A DNA stretch of 64,000 nt, from positions 10,911,201 to 10,975,200 of the forward strand of contig NC_092670.1 in the NCBI RefSeq assembly GCF_964355755.1, written 5' to 3'. The stretch's first letter is position 1; every line of letters starts with the position of its first letter. The notes under the pieces were generated by a model. It made no database searches, had not been told where the DNA came from, and saw nothing but the letters and a program-made list of their open reading frames with translations. The position numbers and the translations under genes are program-made. The stretch comes from Antedon mediterranea (Eukaryota > Echinodermata > Crinoidea > Comatulida > Antedonidae). Shown here piece by piece: positions 12,401-27,400 of the stretch.

Positions 12401-15400
12401 TAAATAGACCTGATTTTTTCTTGTTTGAGTTTACTTTAGTTCCATGTGATGAACACTAATAATTTCATTCAATAAAAATAAATTTAAAGGTACAGTTACG
12501 TAATTTCTGTGATTTTTCTTGAGAGCGTGTTTTTTAATTAAATAGCATTCGATTGCTTAAATAGACCTGATTTTTTCTTGTTTGAGTTTACTTTAGTTCC
12601 ATGTGATGAACACTAATAATTTCATTCAATAAAAATAAATTTAAAGGTACAGTTACGTAATTTCTGTGATTTTTCTTGAGAGCGTGTTTTTTAATTAAAC
12701 AGCATTCGATTGCTTAAATAGACCTGATTTTTTCTTGTTTGAGTTTACTTGTTCCATGGGATGAACACTAATAATTTCATTCAATAAAAATAAATTTAAA
12801 GGTACAGTTACGTAATTTCTGTGATTTTTCTTGAGAGCGTGTTTTTTAATTAAACAGCATTCAATTGCTTAAATAAACCTGATTTTTTCTTGTTTGAGTT
12901 TATTTTAGTTCCATGTGATGAACACTAATAATTTCATTCAATAAAAATAAATTTAAAGGTACAGTTACGTAATTTCTGTGATTTTTCTTGAGAGCGTGTT
13001 TTTTAATTAAACAGCATTCGATTGCTTAAATAGACCTGATTTTTTCTTGTTTGAGTTTACTTTAGTTCCATGTGATGAACACTAATAATTTCATTCACTA
13101 AAAATAAATTAAAAGGTACAGTTACGTAATTTCTGTGATTTTTCTTGAGAGCGTGTTTTTTAATTAAACAGCATTCAATTGCTTAAATAGACCTGATTTT
13201 CTCTTGTTTGAGTTTACTTTAGTTCCATGTGATGAACACGAATAATTTCATTCAATAAAAATAAATTTAAAGGTACAGTTACGTAGTTTCTATGATTTTT
13301 CTTGAGAGCGTGTTTTTTAATTAAACAGCATTCAATTGCTTAAATAGACCTGGTTTTCTCTTGTTTGAGTTTACTTTAGTTCCATGTGATGAACACTATT
13401 AATTTCATTCAATAAAAATAAATTTAAAGGTACAGTTACGTAATTTCTGTGATTTTTCTTGAGAGCGTGTTTTTTAATTAAACAGCATTCGATTGCTTAA
13501 ATAGACCTGATTTTTTCTTGTTTGAGTTTACTTTAGTTCCATGTGATGAACACTAATAATTTCATTCAATAAAAATAAATTAAAAGGTACAGTTACGTAA
13601 TTTCTGTGATTTTTCTTGAGAGCGTGTTTTTTAATTAAACAGCATTCAATTGCTTAAATAGACCTGATTTTTTCTTGTTTGAGTTTACTTTAGTTCCATG
13701 TGATGAACACTAATAATTTCATTCAATAAAAATTAATTTAAAGGTACAGTTACGTAGTTTCTGTGATTTTTCTTGAGAGCGTGTTTTTTAATTAAACAGC
13801 ATTCAATTGCTGATTTTTTCTTGTTTGAGTTTATTTTAGTTCCATGTGATGAACACTAATAATTTCATTCAATCAAAATAAATTTAAAGGTACAGTTACG
13901 TAGTTTCTGTGATTTTTCTTGAGAGCGTGTTTTTTAATTAAACAGCATTCGATTGCTTAAATAGACCTGATGTTTTCTTGTTTGAGTTTACTTTAGTTCC
14001 ATGTGATGAACACTAATAATTTCATTCAATAAAAATAAATTTAAAGGTACAGTTACGTAGTTTCTGTGATTTTTCTTGAGAGCGTGTTTTTTAGTTAAAT
14101 AACATTCAATTCAAATCTCCATTTTGTAACCACCATGAGTTCGGGTCCATTTAAACAAGCTGGGCAAGCTGTAAATTGTATTAATCCACTATGTATGCAT
14201 ATTGTTTGTATTATTCAATAATTTTGTAATGAATCGATACCATTAACTACAACAAACAAGTGGTAGGGCTACTTAAAATTATTTATGTGGTCCATAGTTA
14301 CCAACCGTCTCGCATCGTTTGGGACGGTCCCGCATTTCAAGTGATTTTTAATGAAACACGCGTTTAAACCTAAGTAGGCCTATATACGATGCGTTATCAT
14401 TTTTAACACAATTTGAGAGGAAAATGCATTTAAATTAATTGGTATATTTTAAAAGTATAGAACATTATACGAGTAGGCCTATTTATATTATTACACCACG
14501 CATCAATAAAATACGTAATATCAGGGAAAGTTACAATTAATGTGTCCGTGGTCGCTCGCCGTGACGAGGATGGGCCTATAACCATGTGGCGTTTGTCATG
14601 ATCGCAATTACACATGACATGATTTTGTGTGCGTTTATAAAAGGAAACCCAATTTTCTTGCTATTGGTTGGTGGATCAGTTCAATTTTTACCCTCCAAAA
14701 AATGTTTTTTAATAAAATAAATTCATGAATCCGCATGAAAAACGTTGAATTATAGATTAACAAAAAAAGAGTAATATACAATCTAATAATATTTGCTTCG
14801 TTTACCGTACCGGAATACAAGAGGTGCCATTCATCATGAATTTTACGTGCGAGAGTAATATTTCCGGCCATAGGAGTGCCAGTGAACAAATTTGTTTCCA
14901 TCGCAAGTCGCCACGAGGGGGTGGGGCCTGTAAATACGTATGTGTCCGATCACGCAGGTTGGTAAGTATGGTGGTCATCGTTAAATTGGTTGTTTTAACA
15001 ACAATTAAATACTTTTAAGTATTTAATTGTATGTATTAAAATAAGTAGGGCCTACAACAAAACAAACTCGCTCTAAAAATAACAAAAATTGCATATTTAA
15101 CTTGGGACTTTGCAGTAAAAAGAGCATGTTAAAAAGATGAATCTGTCATTGAGTAAGATGAAACTTAAATTGAATTAAAACCGATTTTCTTAATAATCAT
15201 ACTTAGAGATGCAAATCATCAAAATAATATTTATATGAAATTTAAACACTTTTATAGCCTATGCATGTACGCCTGTGCCGTGTTATGCTTTAAAAAAATT
15301 ATCCAGTATAGTAGGCCTATGACCCGTGCCGGGTATTTTCTTTTTAATACCGTCGATGGAAAATTGCCTTGATCATTTCGAATTTATATCTCCATATTTT

Positions 15401-18400
15401 GACCTCGTGTTATTCCTTGTATACGGCAATTGAAATAAAACCTTAAATCATACTACAAAAATACACCGTAAAAGTAGAAATGTGAAAGAAAACACGAGAG
15501 AGAAAAAAAGCATACTTTACAGTAGGTTTCTACAATATACAGCAAATAGTATCTTTGAATACAGTTAAAAATCCACGGAATAAAATATATAGAGGGCAGC
15601 AATCAGGAAATCGTTTGTATATACCTGCAGTTTTTCAATATTTATTATAAATTTGACTGCAATTACCCACAGTAAAATGGAATAGCCCGTGCTATTCTTT
15701 AACAGGCAATACCTCAAGACAAATACAATATATGTATGCCTCACTCTCAGCGACGTGCTGCAGCAAACCGCAATTGAAGAATACAGGTTAAGAGTTGTGC
15801 ATTATATTTTGACAGCAAAGGTCATAATCTTTATTTTTTTATCAATACCCTTTCTGTTGTAATAACAGAGGTGCCAACTTCAAAAAGTAAAAATCGAGGA
15901 AACAATTTTGAAGATACCCAAACAATAAAGGTTACCATAAAAGTTGGAAAATATTCATCGGAATATAATAGAGGGCGCTATTAAAACAATCATCAGCATT
16001 TGCATAATTAAAATATTTATTAAAATAGTATTGTATTTACCCTATATGCTATATGTAAAAGTACACCAGATATTCGCCTACCTGGGAAATTCTTTCCCAC
16101 TTGGGGCAAATCCAATGTATATATATATATCCCGTATCAATAATATAGTACTTGCTTATAATAGCCGTCTATATTGTCACCATGGCAAAACTGCCCTGAT
16201 TTCAGGTTTCTCCCAACCATCTGCGCATGCCCCAGACGTCCATATGTCATGCATACTAAATCAAGGCGCCCGTAGATGGTTGGTATGTTCAGGTCATTCA
16301 TTCATTGGCCAGCCCCCTGGGGTCGATACTACAATATTAAACAATGGATATGCCAGAGGTTACCGGACTCTGCAAACTGGGAAAATTTGTTACTAAAATC
16401 CAGTTTTGCCTATATTTAACAAACAAGCTACTAGTAGAGTAGTACTAACCTAAATATTAAATCATTCATTTAGATGTTTTTTCCATGTAATAATAATAAT
16501 CTGGAGAAATTGTCCTTATTAGCAGGAAGTAAGAGATGACTCAAAATATCGGGGAATTGTAATAAACAATATTATTATACAGATTATTAAAGGTGTCCCA
16601 CGCATTGATATTGTTGCACTGGACTATAGTCGTGCATTTGATTCCATTTCGCACTCTACAATGATTTCCAAACTGAAAAGAACCTATGGAATTGGTGGTT
16701 CCATGTTGCCTTGGTTGGAATCATTTTTAACTGAACGTTTTTTAACGGAAAGATGTCCGGCAAGAGTTGCGTAATATCAGGGGTTCCTCAGGGGTCTGTG
16801 CTTTGACCCCTGTTATTTAACATATATGTTAATGATCTACATATGCACCTACGTGCAAAACCATATCAATATACAGAGACGACACTTGCATTGCTAAATG
16901 TATAATGACGGAGGAAGATAGTTTATCTCTGCAACAGGACATTGACACGATCTCCTGGTGGTCAGCACTTAATTCACTTTCCATTAACCCTAATAAATGT
17001 CAAGTGCTGTCATTGTCCAGAAAACGAGATCCCGTTGTTCCATCTTGCATTCTAAATGGACATGAACTCATGAACGTTAATGACATTACGTTACTTGGTG
17101 TGGTAATATCCCATAATTTGTCATGGGCACATCAGGTAGATAATGTAACTTTGAAATGCAATAGGATGTTAGGTTTTATACGATCAATTGCCACAGGTTG
17201 TTCTACACATCTGTTTTACTTAAACTTTATAAATGTCTTGTTCTTCCCCATATTCAATATTGCTCCCCTGTTTGGTATCCTTATCGTCAATGTCATATTA
17301 ATAAGATAGAGAAAATTCAAAGAAGGGCAAGTCGATTTATCCTTCATCAACGAATCTTAGATCAGCCATATTCTGACCGATTAACTAGACTGAATTTGAT
17401 GACAGCTGAATCAAATTGAGATTATTTTACCGTTATTTTTGTTACAAATATATTGTATAAATTACAGAATAGTTTTATTTTAAATATGTTGACTATCAAT
17501 TGTAGGCATTTGGATGTTCTAACTTTTAAACATCTTGCATCCAAAACTGATAGGAAAGCATTGTATCCCAACCAGATTTATTCGTTTGTGGAATTCACTA
17601 CCGGTCAATATTAAAGACGCCTTTGTATGCGGAAGTTGGGTACAATTTAAAAACATGTTAATGGACCACTTTAAAAATACTATGCCTCTTTAATGTATAT
17701 AATTATGGTATTAATATTACATATTTACATTGTTTTATGTTTTAATGTATGCTTTGAGTGCTGGTGTGGCACACCTTATGGCGACAGTGGTCCTTTGACC
17801 TCTTTTGCCACTCCTTGGCACACTCAAAGTTTATGTATTGTTTTAATGTTGCTAAAATTAATAAAATAAAATTATTAACTGTTCACTTTTCTTCCCTTAG
17901 AATTTTGTTTACCAGTTCAGTATTAAATTTAGCAGAGTTGGTAGCACTGCGACCTGATTTGTCTCGGCTGACCAAGATTGTTTACTTCCATGAAAACCAG
18001 CTGGTTTACCCTGTCCGAAAACAAAAAGACAGAGATTTTCAATATGGATATAATCAAATAATAACCTGGTACTGTATATTTATTGTTAGTTTTTAAATTT
18101 ATAGTAGGGAATTGAGAAGGACAGCAGGGGTGGATCCACGATTTTGAAATATAGGGGTGGGGAGAGGGAGGCTCAGACACAAGCATTTGAGCGTTCGGTA
18201 AATACGACCCCTAGATAGTCAGAAATGGTACTCGCACACAAAATTTATGATAAAATGGCACCTCCCACTAATCTAGTTGGCCCGCCGCGGGAAGGACGTT
18301 TGTATCATGCGCAGAAAACAGCAAAACGATCATACTTTTTCTGGCTGGTAAACACAGTGACGTAACATTATTTGCATATGTTGCGCATGTTCTGTGTGTA

Positions 18401-21400
18401 GGTAACTGCTGATTGTTTGATCGTACTTTACACAGTGTTGTGTTTTAATGGTAATTTTAAAGTTGTCATCCTGAATACTTACAGACTATTCCCCTTGATT
18501 TTCAGAAAATCAATATATTGTTGACGTCGCAAATGCTTATTTCTGCAGTTATCTTTATCTCTCTTTATTTTGAAAAGTATTTTGCTCAGTCCATAATTTA
18601 TTCTTCTATCTATGCCCAGATGAGGTCAATATTTATATGCAAAGGAAAACTTTATACTGTATAAAATTTATTTAATGTTAATTTACATTTTTCTTTTAGT
18701 TTAACTGCTGACATTGTTTTATTCAACTCAAAATACAACATGGAATCTTTCTTGTCATCAATTGGGACATTTTTAAAACCTATGCCTGACTTCCGTCCTA
18801 AAGGCCTCGCTGAAAAGATACGACCAAAATCAAAAGTGTTGTATTTTCCAATAGAATTTCCAATAATGAATGATCCAATAGCAGATGTTATGGAAGGACT
18901 GACGTTAGCGGAACAGGCCAGTTCATTACATGGAAGTCAGGAGGTGTTTGAAAAATCCAAAGACAGGGCTATTAAATCAGGTGTCACCGGAGAACAGACA
19001 GTTTATAGCTGCAGTTCAGTTTTATCACAATTGTCATCCCCATTAAAAATAGTATGGGCTCATAGATGGTACAGTCCTAGTGCATTTTTTGACTGCATCA
19101 CTTATTTAGACTGCTATAATCATTTGAGTGCTATGCTTATTTAGTCTGCTATACTTATTGACACTGCTATACTTATTTACAGTGCTGTACTTATTTGACT
19201 GCTGTACTTATTTGACTGCTATACTTATTTGACTGCTATACTTATTTACACTGCTGTACTTATTTACACTGCTATACATATTTACACTGCTATACTTATT
19301 GACACTGCTGTACTTATTTACACTGCTATACTTATTTACACTGCTGTACTTATTTGACTGCTATACTTATTTGACTGCTATACTTATTTACTCTGCTGTA
19401 CTTATTTACACTGCTATACTTATTTACACTGCTATACTTATTGACACTGCTGTACTTATTTACACTGCTATACTTATTGACACTGCTATACTTATTTACA
19501 CTGCTGTACTTATTTACACTGCTATACTTATTTACACTGCTGTACTTATTTACACTGCTGTACTTATTTACACTGCTGTACTTATTTACACTGCTGTACT
19601 TATTTACACTGTCTGAATTTTTACTATTTTGTGCTTAGTTTACCTGGATTTTCACGCTGCTGCTCTAGCCCGCTACGTCCCATTAGGACTACTCAATCAG
19701 AAGCTAAAGCAAGCAGCAGTTATAGTTCTAAGGACAGACAGTTTTGTGAAAATGGAAACTCCACTATAATTTATTGATTCCAGCTGCTACAGTAGACCCA
19801 AAAAATGTCTGGGAAAGAGTCTATTAGGACATGTCATGCTAAAATTACAAATCTCTAATAAGCATTTCTGGTATATTCACTGTCAGATCATTGAATTATT
19901 ATCGAAACAGTCCATTAAAGTTTGTGTTTGTAATAGGATACTTCACAATTGAAATATCTAGGGTGATGAAGTGACCCCCAGATTTGACCTTAGCAATAAA
20001 ATTAACTAAAGTGACAGAAATTGAGTATTCACTTCTGTAACAAAAAAAATAATATTTATTCACATATAAAAAAAGAAAAGAAACCCAAAAACCATTGTCT
20101 GACAGACAATTTAAGTATTTGTTGCTTTAAATTACATTTTTTTCAGGTAAAATAACTATTATGTGACAATAAAATGACACATTCAAAAACATTTAAAATA
20201 AAAAATATTTTTCAATCATAAGCGAGCAGCGTTTTTTGTAAGAAATATTTCTTGTTTAGTAGTGGTACTTATTCACATTTTTTTCCTTTTGTAGGGAACA
20301 CGACAAGAATCCTGACCTTTTTTTTAGAACACTTTATAAACTTCTAGATAGTGGGGAAGACTTCAGGATTTCTGTTCTTGGGGAACATTACTCAGAAATT
20401 CCAGGTAATTATAAAGTCAGTAGAGGGCAGTGTTAAAAAATATTGTCTGCGATTTAAAGGGGGATTCTGGGTTTAAAATTGCTTTTAAATATCGTTTATT
20501 TATTAAATAAAAAATATTATAACAATATAGACATGTCAGAATGAAGAAGTAATAACGAGAAATTAAAAAAATTAAATTTCATATACATTTTAGGGTAAAT
20601 TCATGGAAAGTCTGTTTTTCAGCAGCTTAGGGAAGTTCATTAATATTCATGAGATATTCACAAAATCACGTCATCAGTGGATTCCAAACTCGCGACGTCA
20701 AGCTTGTACGTTGTGTTCTCTCTCCCCTGTCAAACGACGACCACTCGATCATTGTGAAATACATTTTTTGTAGATTTTCTAAGCTAGGCCTAAAGTGTAA
20801 TAATAACAGTAGTAGCATATATTTATTTGACATTTAATGAAATACAAAATTTAGGACAGATTACGGAGTCATAAATTATACTATTTTTATACCTCGAATA
20901 GTACAGATCGTATATCGGCTTCACGTACTAGGCTAGGCCTGGATAAGCAAGCCTGCGAGCTACAGCGATTTTAATTGTTTTTGCTTATCCTTGCCTCCTT
21001 AGATTTTCACCTGTCTTGTTTTTGTTACCTTGTTTTAAATGTATTTCGATTTTAAAGGCTAAATAAAGAATGAATGAATGAATGAAGGCCTAGCCTAAAT
21101 CATTTTATTCATGGGTGAGAGCCATTTCTGACTAGGGATTCCATGCCACGATGGCTACGTTAAAACATTGGGGCCATCATTCATGGGCCTAGCTAGCCTA
21201 TTACTAAACGATTGGCCCATAAATAACAAAAGTCAGTGGAATCCAAACCCATCCTATCAACCAAACTCCTAAACAATCTAAACCTAAAACGTTCTACAAA
21301 AATCGGCTGTAAATATTGAGGCAAAACAAGGTCCGATCGCCGTCCGCACGTATGGTGTCCCGATCGTCTAATAAGTAGGCCTGAAATAGGCCTAGTTTAC

Positions 21401-24400
21401 TCTCCAAAAAAGCGGATACTGCATCAAGCAAGTAGACCGGTAGTAGGAAGGAGACCTAGCCTATCCGGCCCAGTTAAAAATTGAGCTAACTAGTGTAGTA
21501 GACCCTATGCGAATTGATACTACCAGGCCTTTTACTATAGGCTACACTTGTTAAAATTAGCAATACTGTACTCATGTTTACAAATTTTCCAACTCTCTCA
21601 TTCGAGCTATATTATCTATACCATTCCGGTAGGTCGAGTCGACCTTCAATCAAATACTGTAATTTAGACGGGGTATACTCGACCCGAACAGTTTGGTATT
21701 GTATACTGTATCTGCTTATCACGTGACGATGCCAGGCATGGGCAGAGAGAGCACGTGTATCGTCGTCTCGCTCTCCTCGCTCAGCAGGAATGTATACGTT
21801 ACGCTTCATTGATTTTGAAGGCTTTCCCTAAGTCAGTGCGAAAATCGGCAAACGTAAAGTGCAAACTTATCTAATTTTTCACTGTTTTGATGGATTTTCA
21901 TAGAAAATTGACTTTATAAATGGGAAGACCGACTAAAATTACATCAGATAAGTATAATTTTACAAAAGTAATTGATATGGTTAATGATAACGAGTCGTCG
22001 GAAGATTGACCATTTCACGAATTTCCTATTCTGTAACCACATTGTGATTTTGCCGTAGCTGCACTTGTAATCTGGCCTCATTTCACAGCCTTCGTTCTGC
22101 TTCACTGGGCGCTTATATAAATTGAAACTTTTACCGTTCAAGAGACAAACAAATATATTTTACATTTTTTACTATTCATTTTAAACCCGGAACCCCCCTT
22201 TAAAAACATTAAATATCCTTTATTTGTGCTGCCACTGTTTAACATTCCTAAAGAAGCTAGAATAAATTATGGTACTATTGTTCAAATTCGATAAAATCAG
22301 TAGAGGGCAGTGTTAAAAAATATTGTCTGCGATTTAAAAATATTATAAAATATATCATTTATTTGTACTGCCACTGTTTAACATTCCCAAAGAAGCTAGA
22401 ATAAATCATAGTATTGTTCAAATTTGATTGAATAGCGACTCTGTGTAGTACGGCGGAACAGCACTAGTCTCTGAATTACACATGTGCACTAGAGATCAGA
22501 TTGATACGCCCTCATCTTTCAGTATTTTAATTCACAAAGTGGGATCTACCTGTTTTTATATAGATATTTTCACTGAGGCTTATGAGAGTCTGAAAGATAA
22601 TATAGTTCATTGGGGTTATCAGCAGTCAAAAGAGGACTACTATCAAGTATTGATAGAGGGCGATGTTGCTGTATCAACGGCCAAGCACGAGTTTTACGGT
22701 GTTGCAATGTGAGTAGTTTTAATTATTGTTTAACAGTTCGATTAGGCCCTCTACAGACACAGAAGCCATGGTCCAGATGCCTATCATAAACGACAGGAGC
22801 TGAAATGGACCAGTACATTGGGGTAACCCCCTAAACTCTACCGTAAGATGTTTTTTTTAATGTACACAAGGCCCATGGACTCCAGTTTTAAGTTTTTTCC
22901 AAGATGTCTTGTTGTAGCACCAGAATAATATTCAAGGAGAGCCTGGAACCTGTACTGATGTTATGGCTTTATTTTTTGGCGCCCCTAAACCAAAAGACAA
23001 GATCACCTAAAATTTAAGTATTTAAAGTTTACAATACTTGGTGTTGTATAATATGGAATAGCCACCCAGGTAAAAATTCCAGTTGAAGACCAGTTGGGAA
23101 ATTTCCCAGTTGGGAATTTTCCCTGTTGTGAATTGAGACAATTACCAGTTGTGAATTTCCCAGTTGTGAATTTTCCAACTGGTCTGATAATCCCAGTTGT
23201 AAATTTTACCAGTTGTAAATTTCTCAACTGGTCTGATAATCCCAGTTGTGAATTTTCCAACTGGTCTGATCAATCCCAGTTGTAAATTTTCCCAGTTGTA
23301 CATTTTTCCCAGTTGAGAATTTTCCCAACTGGTAAATTTCAGTACAAAAACAAATTACACAAACTACAGAACTTATTGTTTAACTGTTTATTTTATTAAC
23401 TTTAATATTTACAATTACAGTAGTTACTTTCAATTCTGCAGTACTGTAGTTAATTACCCCACAAAGGTCTTAACGACCTGCATAACCCCTACATCTACAC
23501 AAATGTCAGCATATCCCTGCCGTTTCCTTTTTACAGGTCCATGAAAATGGAGATCTAGCATTTATTCAGTAATATATTTATGAAGTTATGGCCACCTTCT
23601 TTATTTAGTCATGTTGACAAAATTAGTCCTGAAAGAGAAAAACCAAAACAAATTGATTAAATAAACAATATACTGGTAGTACAAGGAATAAATCAAATTC
23701 AAATCTCAAGTATCAATTTATATACTGTTTTACTGAAAAAGGAAGATGGAATCATATATTAATCAATTTATTAATTAATGATTATCCAAATTATGTTCTC
23801 TACAAGCAATAGAGAGAAATGGCGAACCGCGATGACGTCACTCAAATTTCACCGAGTGGGTATAGATTGTAAACAAACCATTTCGCCACATGTTTTTGTA
23901 TGGGAAATTCCGATGGGTTGAGTTAAAAAGGGAGGTAGAAAAGAACGTTTAAAACACACATAATAGCAGTATCTTTTTTTTTTGCAACACCCTTATCAAT
24001 TTTAATGTTATATGGGCAAATCTTAACATATTTTATTTTAATTTGGATTGAATTAAGACGCGTTTTTGTTATATACTGTACCCAGCTCTAGGCCCTAGAT
24101 AGTTGGCATGTATGCTGTAGTACCTCGAGCCTAGCACGGATTATCGGTTATTATAAAAATAATAATATTGGAAATTCGTTATTGCGTACTGTACTCACTA
24201 CTACTACTTTAGCTAGGGTGCTGCTAGGCGTCTCCTAGCTAGGTAGTAAGACTAAATAGAGCCTCTCTATAGTAGATGTAGGACTAGCATTAGTTTCAGC
24301 TTGACAACTGCCATTTTGTTTATGTGGCTAGTGATGCTTCCTGCAGGGGGGCTACCGCCAGTAATGATGCTTGACAACACCATTCTACTATAATACTATA

Positions 24401-27400
24401 GGCCAAGTCTAATGTAGACCTACAGATATGAGATATTTTTAGGAATATGATTGTGAATGATGGATGACTTTTATACATATTTCATTGATTTATTGTGTAA
24501 ATACACAAATACAACAAGAATTATGAGCGTTACAGCAACAACATTGGTTAGACAACGCCATGATTCACGTGTATAAACATAGGAAATGTGTCGCCCTCAA
24601 CGGTTTGTTATGATTTTATACCCACTCGGATTTTAGACGTGCGTCGGTTCGCCATTTCTCTCTATTGAAGATGAGTATCATTTCACTTTAGTTTGTCCCT
24701 TTTATTCAGATATTAGAACTAAATATATTTTCATTTTATACAAATAACCCCTCTAAATTAAAATATATTTATCTTATGTCTACTACAAATATCTCATTAC
24801 TAAGCTTGGAAAATATATATATTTTTTTCATTTTAACGTAGAACAGAATTCTTAAACGCACTCTAATGTTATTGATTGAATTGTTACATTGTATATTATT
24901 TGGGCCAAAAGCCATATAAATAACTATTTTTTTGGATCATTCCAAGAAAGAAAGTATACATAAATATATTTACCCTTCAAATTGTACTGCTGTACTTTTT
25001 TGGTTGGTTTATAGCCTTGTTGGTTGTATTCAAGTAAACTGGAAATCACCTGCAATTGTGTATGAAAAAAATTGAAGGAAAATTAAGAAATATAGAATAT
25101 TTAGTTTAAGGAAACGGAGACAGACTAAAACAGCATGGATTAGTTTGCTTTATTATTAGATTAGTAGGCTAGCCTAGGCTTAGGATATGTTAAAATAGCA
25201 GCCATGCATGTCATCACGACACTAGCTAGAGTAGTGATAATACAACATTGCAGAACAGTAGTAGTACTACTGTAGCTAGTTTGGGCCTACAACTACTAGA
25301 GGCCTAGGGCTAGACTTTAGAGGCCTAGGGCTAGACTTTAGAGGCCTAGCCTAGTAGGCCAAAATAACAAAAGTGATCATGAATGAATGGAAATAAATCT
25401 CGTTTGTGTGGTAATGACATGTAGGCTAATAATAGGTTAATAATATAGTATTGTTGGGCTTTGTTTCTAGCCTACTATAGGCTAGTACTATGTAGAGGCC
25501 AATAAGACAATTTGCGGTCGTACACAGCCATGTAATCAATCAGCTAGCAAGGTGGGGCAAGCCAAGGCTAAAGTAGTCCAGATCCCTATGTCAAAAAAAG
25601 TGCCTTCGTGTGCAGATCATGGGGAAAGTCTAAACATTGTGTTTTATGAATATTTTAATCATGCTGGTTATAAAAACCCATGTTGTCAAATTTCTAAAAT
25701 TCATCTTTGACCTCTGACCTCAATTTGATTGTTTTGACCCATTGAAAACAAAATGATCATATCTTTGCAACGCTTACATTAAATGAAATAATTTTAGTGT
25801 CAAATTATTTGGGAGGTGCATATTAATATTCGTTCTAATGAAAAAGTTTGTCCAAAAATGCCTGGAAGTATGATTTTTGGCATATTTGACCTTTGACCTA
25901 CATATCATATAACTCCGTAACTAATAGTTGGCCAAACTTTAAATAGGGCTCAAATTAATCTGAAGGTATATGTTTCTATTCAGTCTAATAAGAACTTTTT
26001 CAAGAAAATGACCCGAAATATTTTTATTGACCTTTGACCTGTACTGCTAGTACACATTTCTATAATCTCAAAAACTATTGGCCGTAAAATGGTTGTTTTG
26101 TGAAATGGTTCGAAAAATTTACATTTATATGTTGTATAATAACAACATTTTATAGAAATGTAAAAGAATTTTATTTATGATCACTAACTTTGTAATTTAT
26201 TAACATCACTAGCATTTGTTATAATATTAAAATGTGTCATATTTGCTGATTTTAAGCACTTCACATGAATTTATCAGAAAATATGTGTATTTAATATAAA
26301 GTTTATTTTTTTTTATATAAAGAAAATTTAATTATCTATCAAATAAGACTATTTTCAAATTATTATGGCTAAAACTTAATAAGATACAGGCAAAAAAGTG
26401 TATTTTTACTTATGTAAACAGCGCCCTCAATCTTCATTTTTTCCCAAAAAATACCACATTTTTATGTGGTTTCATGAACTTAGCTGGTTGTAACTTTTTA
26501 AAAGATTTGTTGTCAGTGACGTGTAACTTACATACACCTTCTACCATATACTAAGTAAGTTTCTGAGATAAAATGAAAACAATATTTTTATAGCTTGATA
26601 TTTTTCCTGAGGTTATTACATGGTGCATGCTAAAAAAGATTTTGATTTTGTGCTAAAAATCCATCTTTTTGGTCCAGTACAAACAATCTTGTACAGCCAT
26701 TCTTACACAAACAGCATATTTTATTGGAAAGATAATCATAATATCTATCCAATAAAATATGAATTTTGTGTATTAATATCTGCTAGATAGCTTTTATTAA
26801 ACCAAAAAGATGGACTTTTAGCTCAAAATTAAAATATTTTTTTTTTGTGTGTATCATGTATAACCTCAACAAAAATATCAAGCTATTGGAATATTTTTCT
26901 CAATTTTTTCAGAAACTGACCTAGTACGTTATAAAAGAGGTATGTAAATTACAGGTTACTGTAAAAAGTCTTTAAAACAAAGTTATAACCTGTTAAGTTC
27001 AGGAAAACACATAAAAATGTGGTATTTTTTGGGAAAAAATGAAGATTGAGGGCGCTGTTCACACAAGTAAAAATACACTTTTTTGCCTGTATCTAATTAA
27101 GTTTTAGCCATAATAATTTGAAAATAGTCTTATTTGATAGACAATTAAATTTTCTTTATATAAAAAAAAAAAACTTTATATTAAATACACATAATTCTGA
27201 TAAATTCATATGAAGTGCTTAAAATCAGCAAATATAACACATTTTAATATTATAACAAATGCTAGTGATGTTAATAAATTATAAAGTTAGTGATCATAAT
27301 TAGAATTCTTTTACATTTCTATAAAATGTTGTTATTATACAACATATAAATGTAAATTTTTCGAACCATTTCACAAAAACAACCATTTTACGGCCAATAG

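Larger units (their letters stand above)
20405..22563. other. GTDC1 intron 4
   Basis: Almost filled by a TTAA-flanked transposon (20458-22199). Next to it, a segment of about 130 bp is present twice: once split by the transposon (20415-20457 plus 22200-22285) and once intact (22290-22425). Confidence 0.8.

Noticed and set aside
11166-14105. CRISPR-like regular array
   Set aside because: Units are contiguous 157-bp copies without unique spacers, in a eukaryotic intron.
15944-16396. 150-codon ORF in GTDC1 intron 1
   Set aside because: No ATG-context support, no domain, no repeat in another copy; likely chance.
19299-19638. Open frames rich in TLLYLF / AILIYT repeats
   Set aside because: Entirely made by the 18-bp minisatellite; no start context, no domain.
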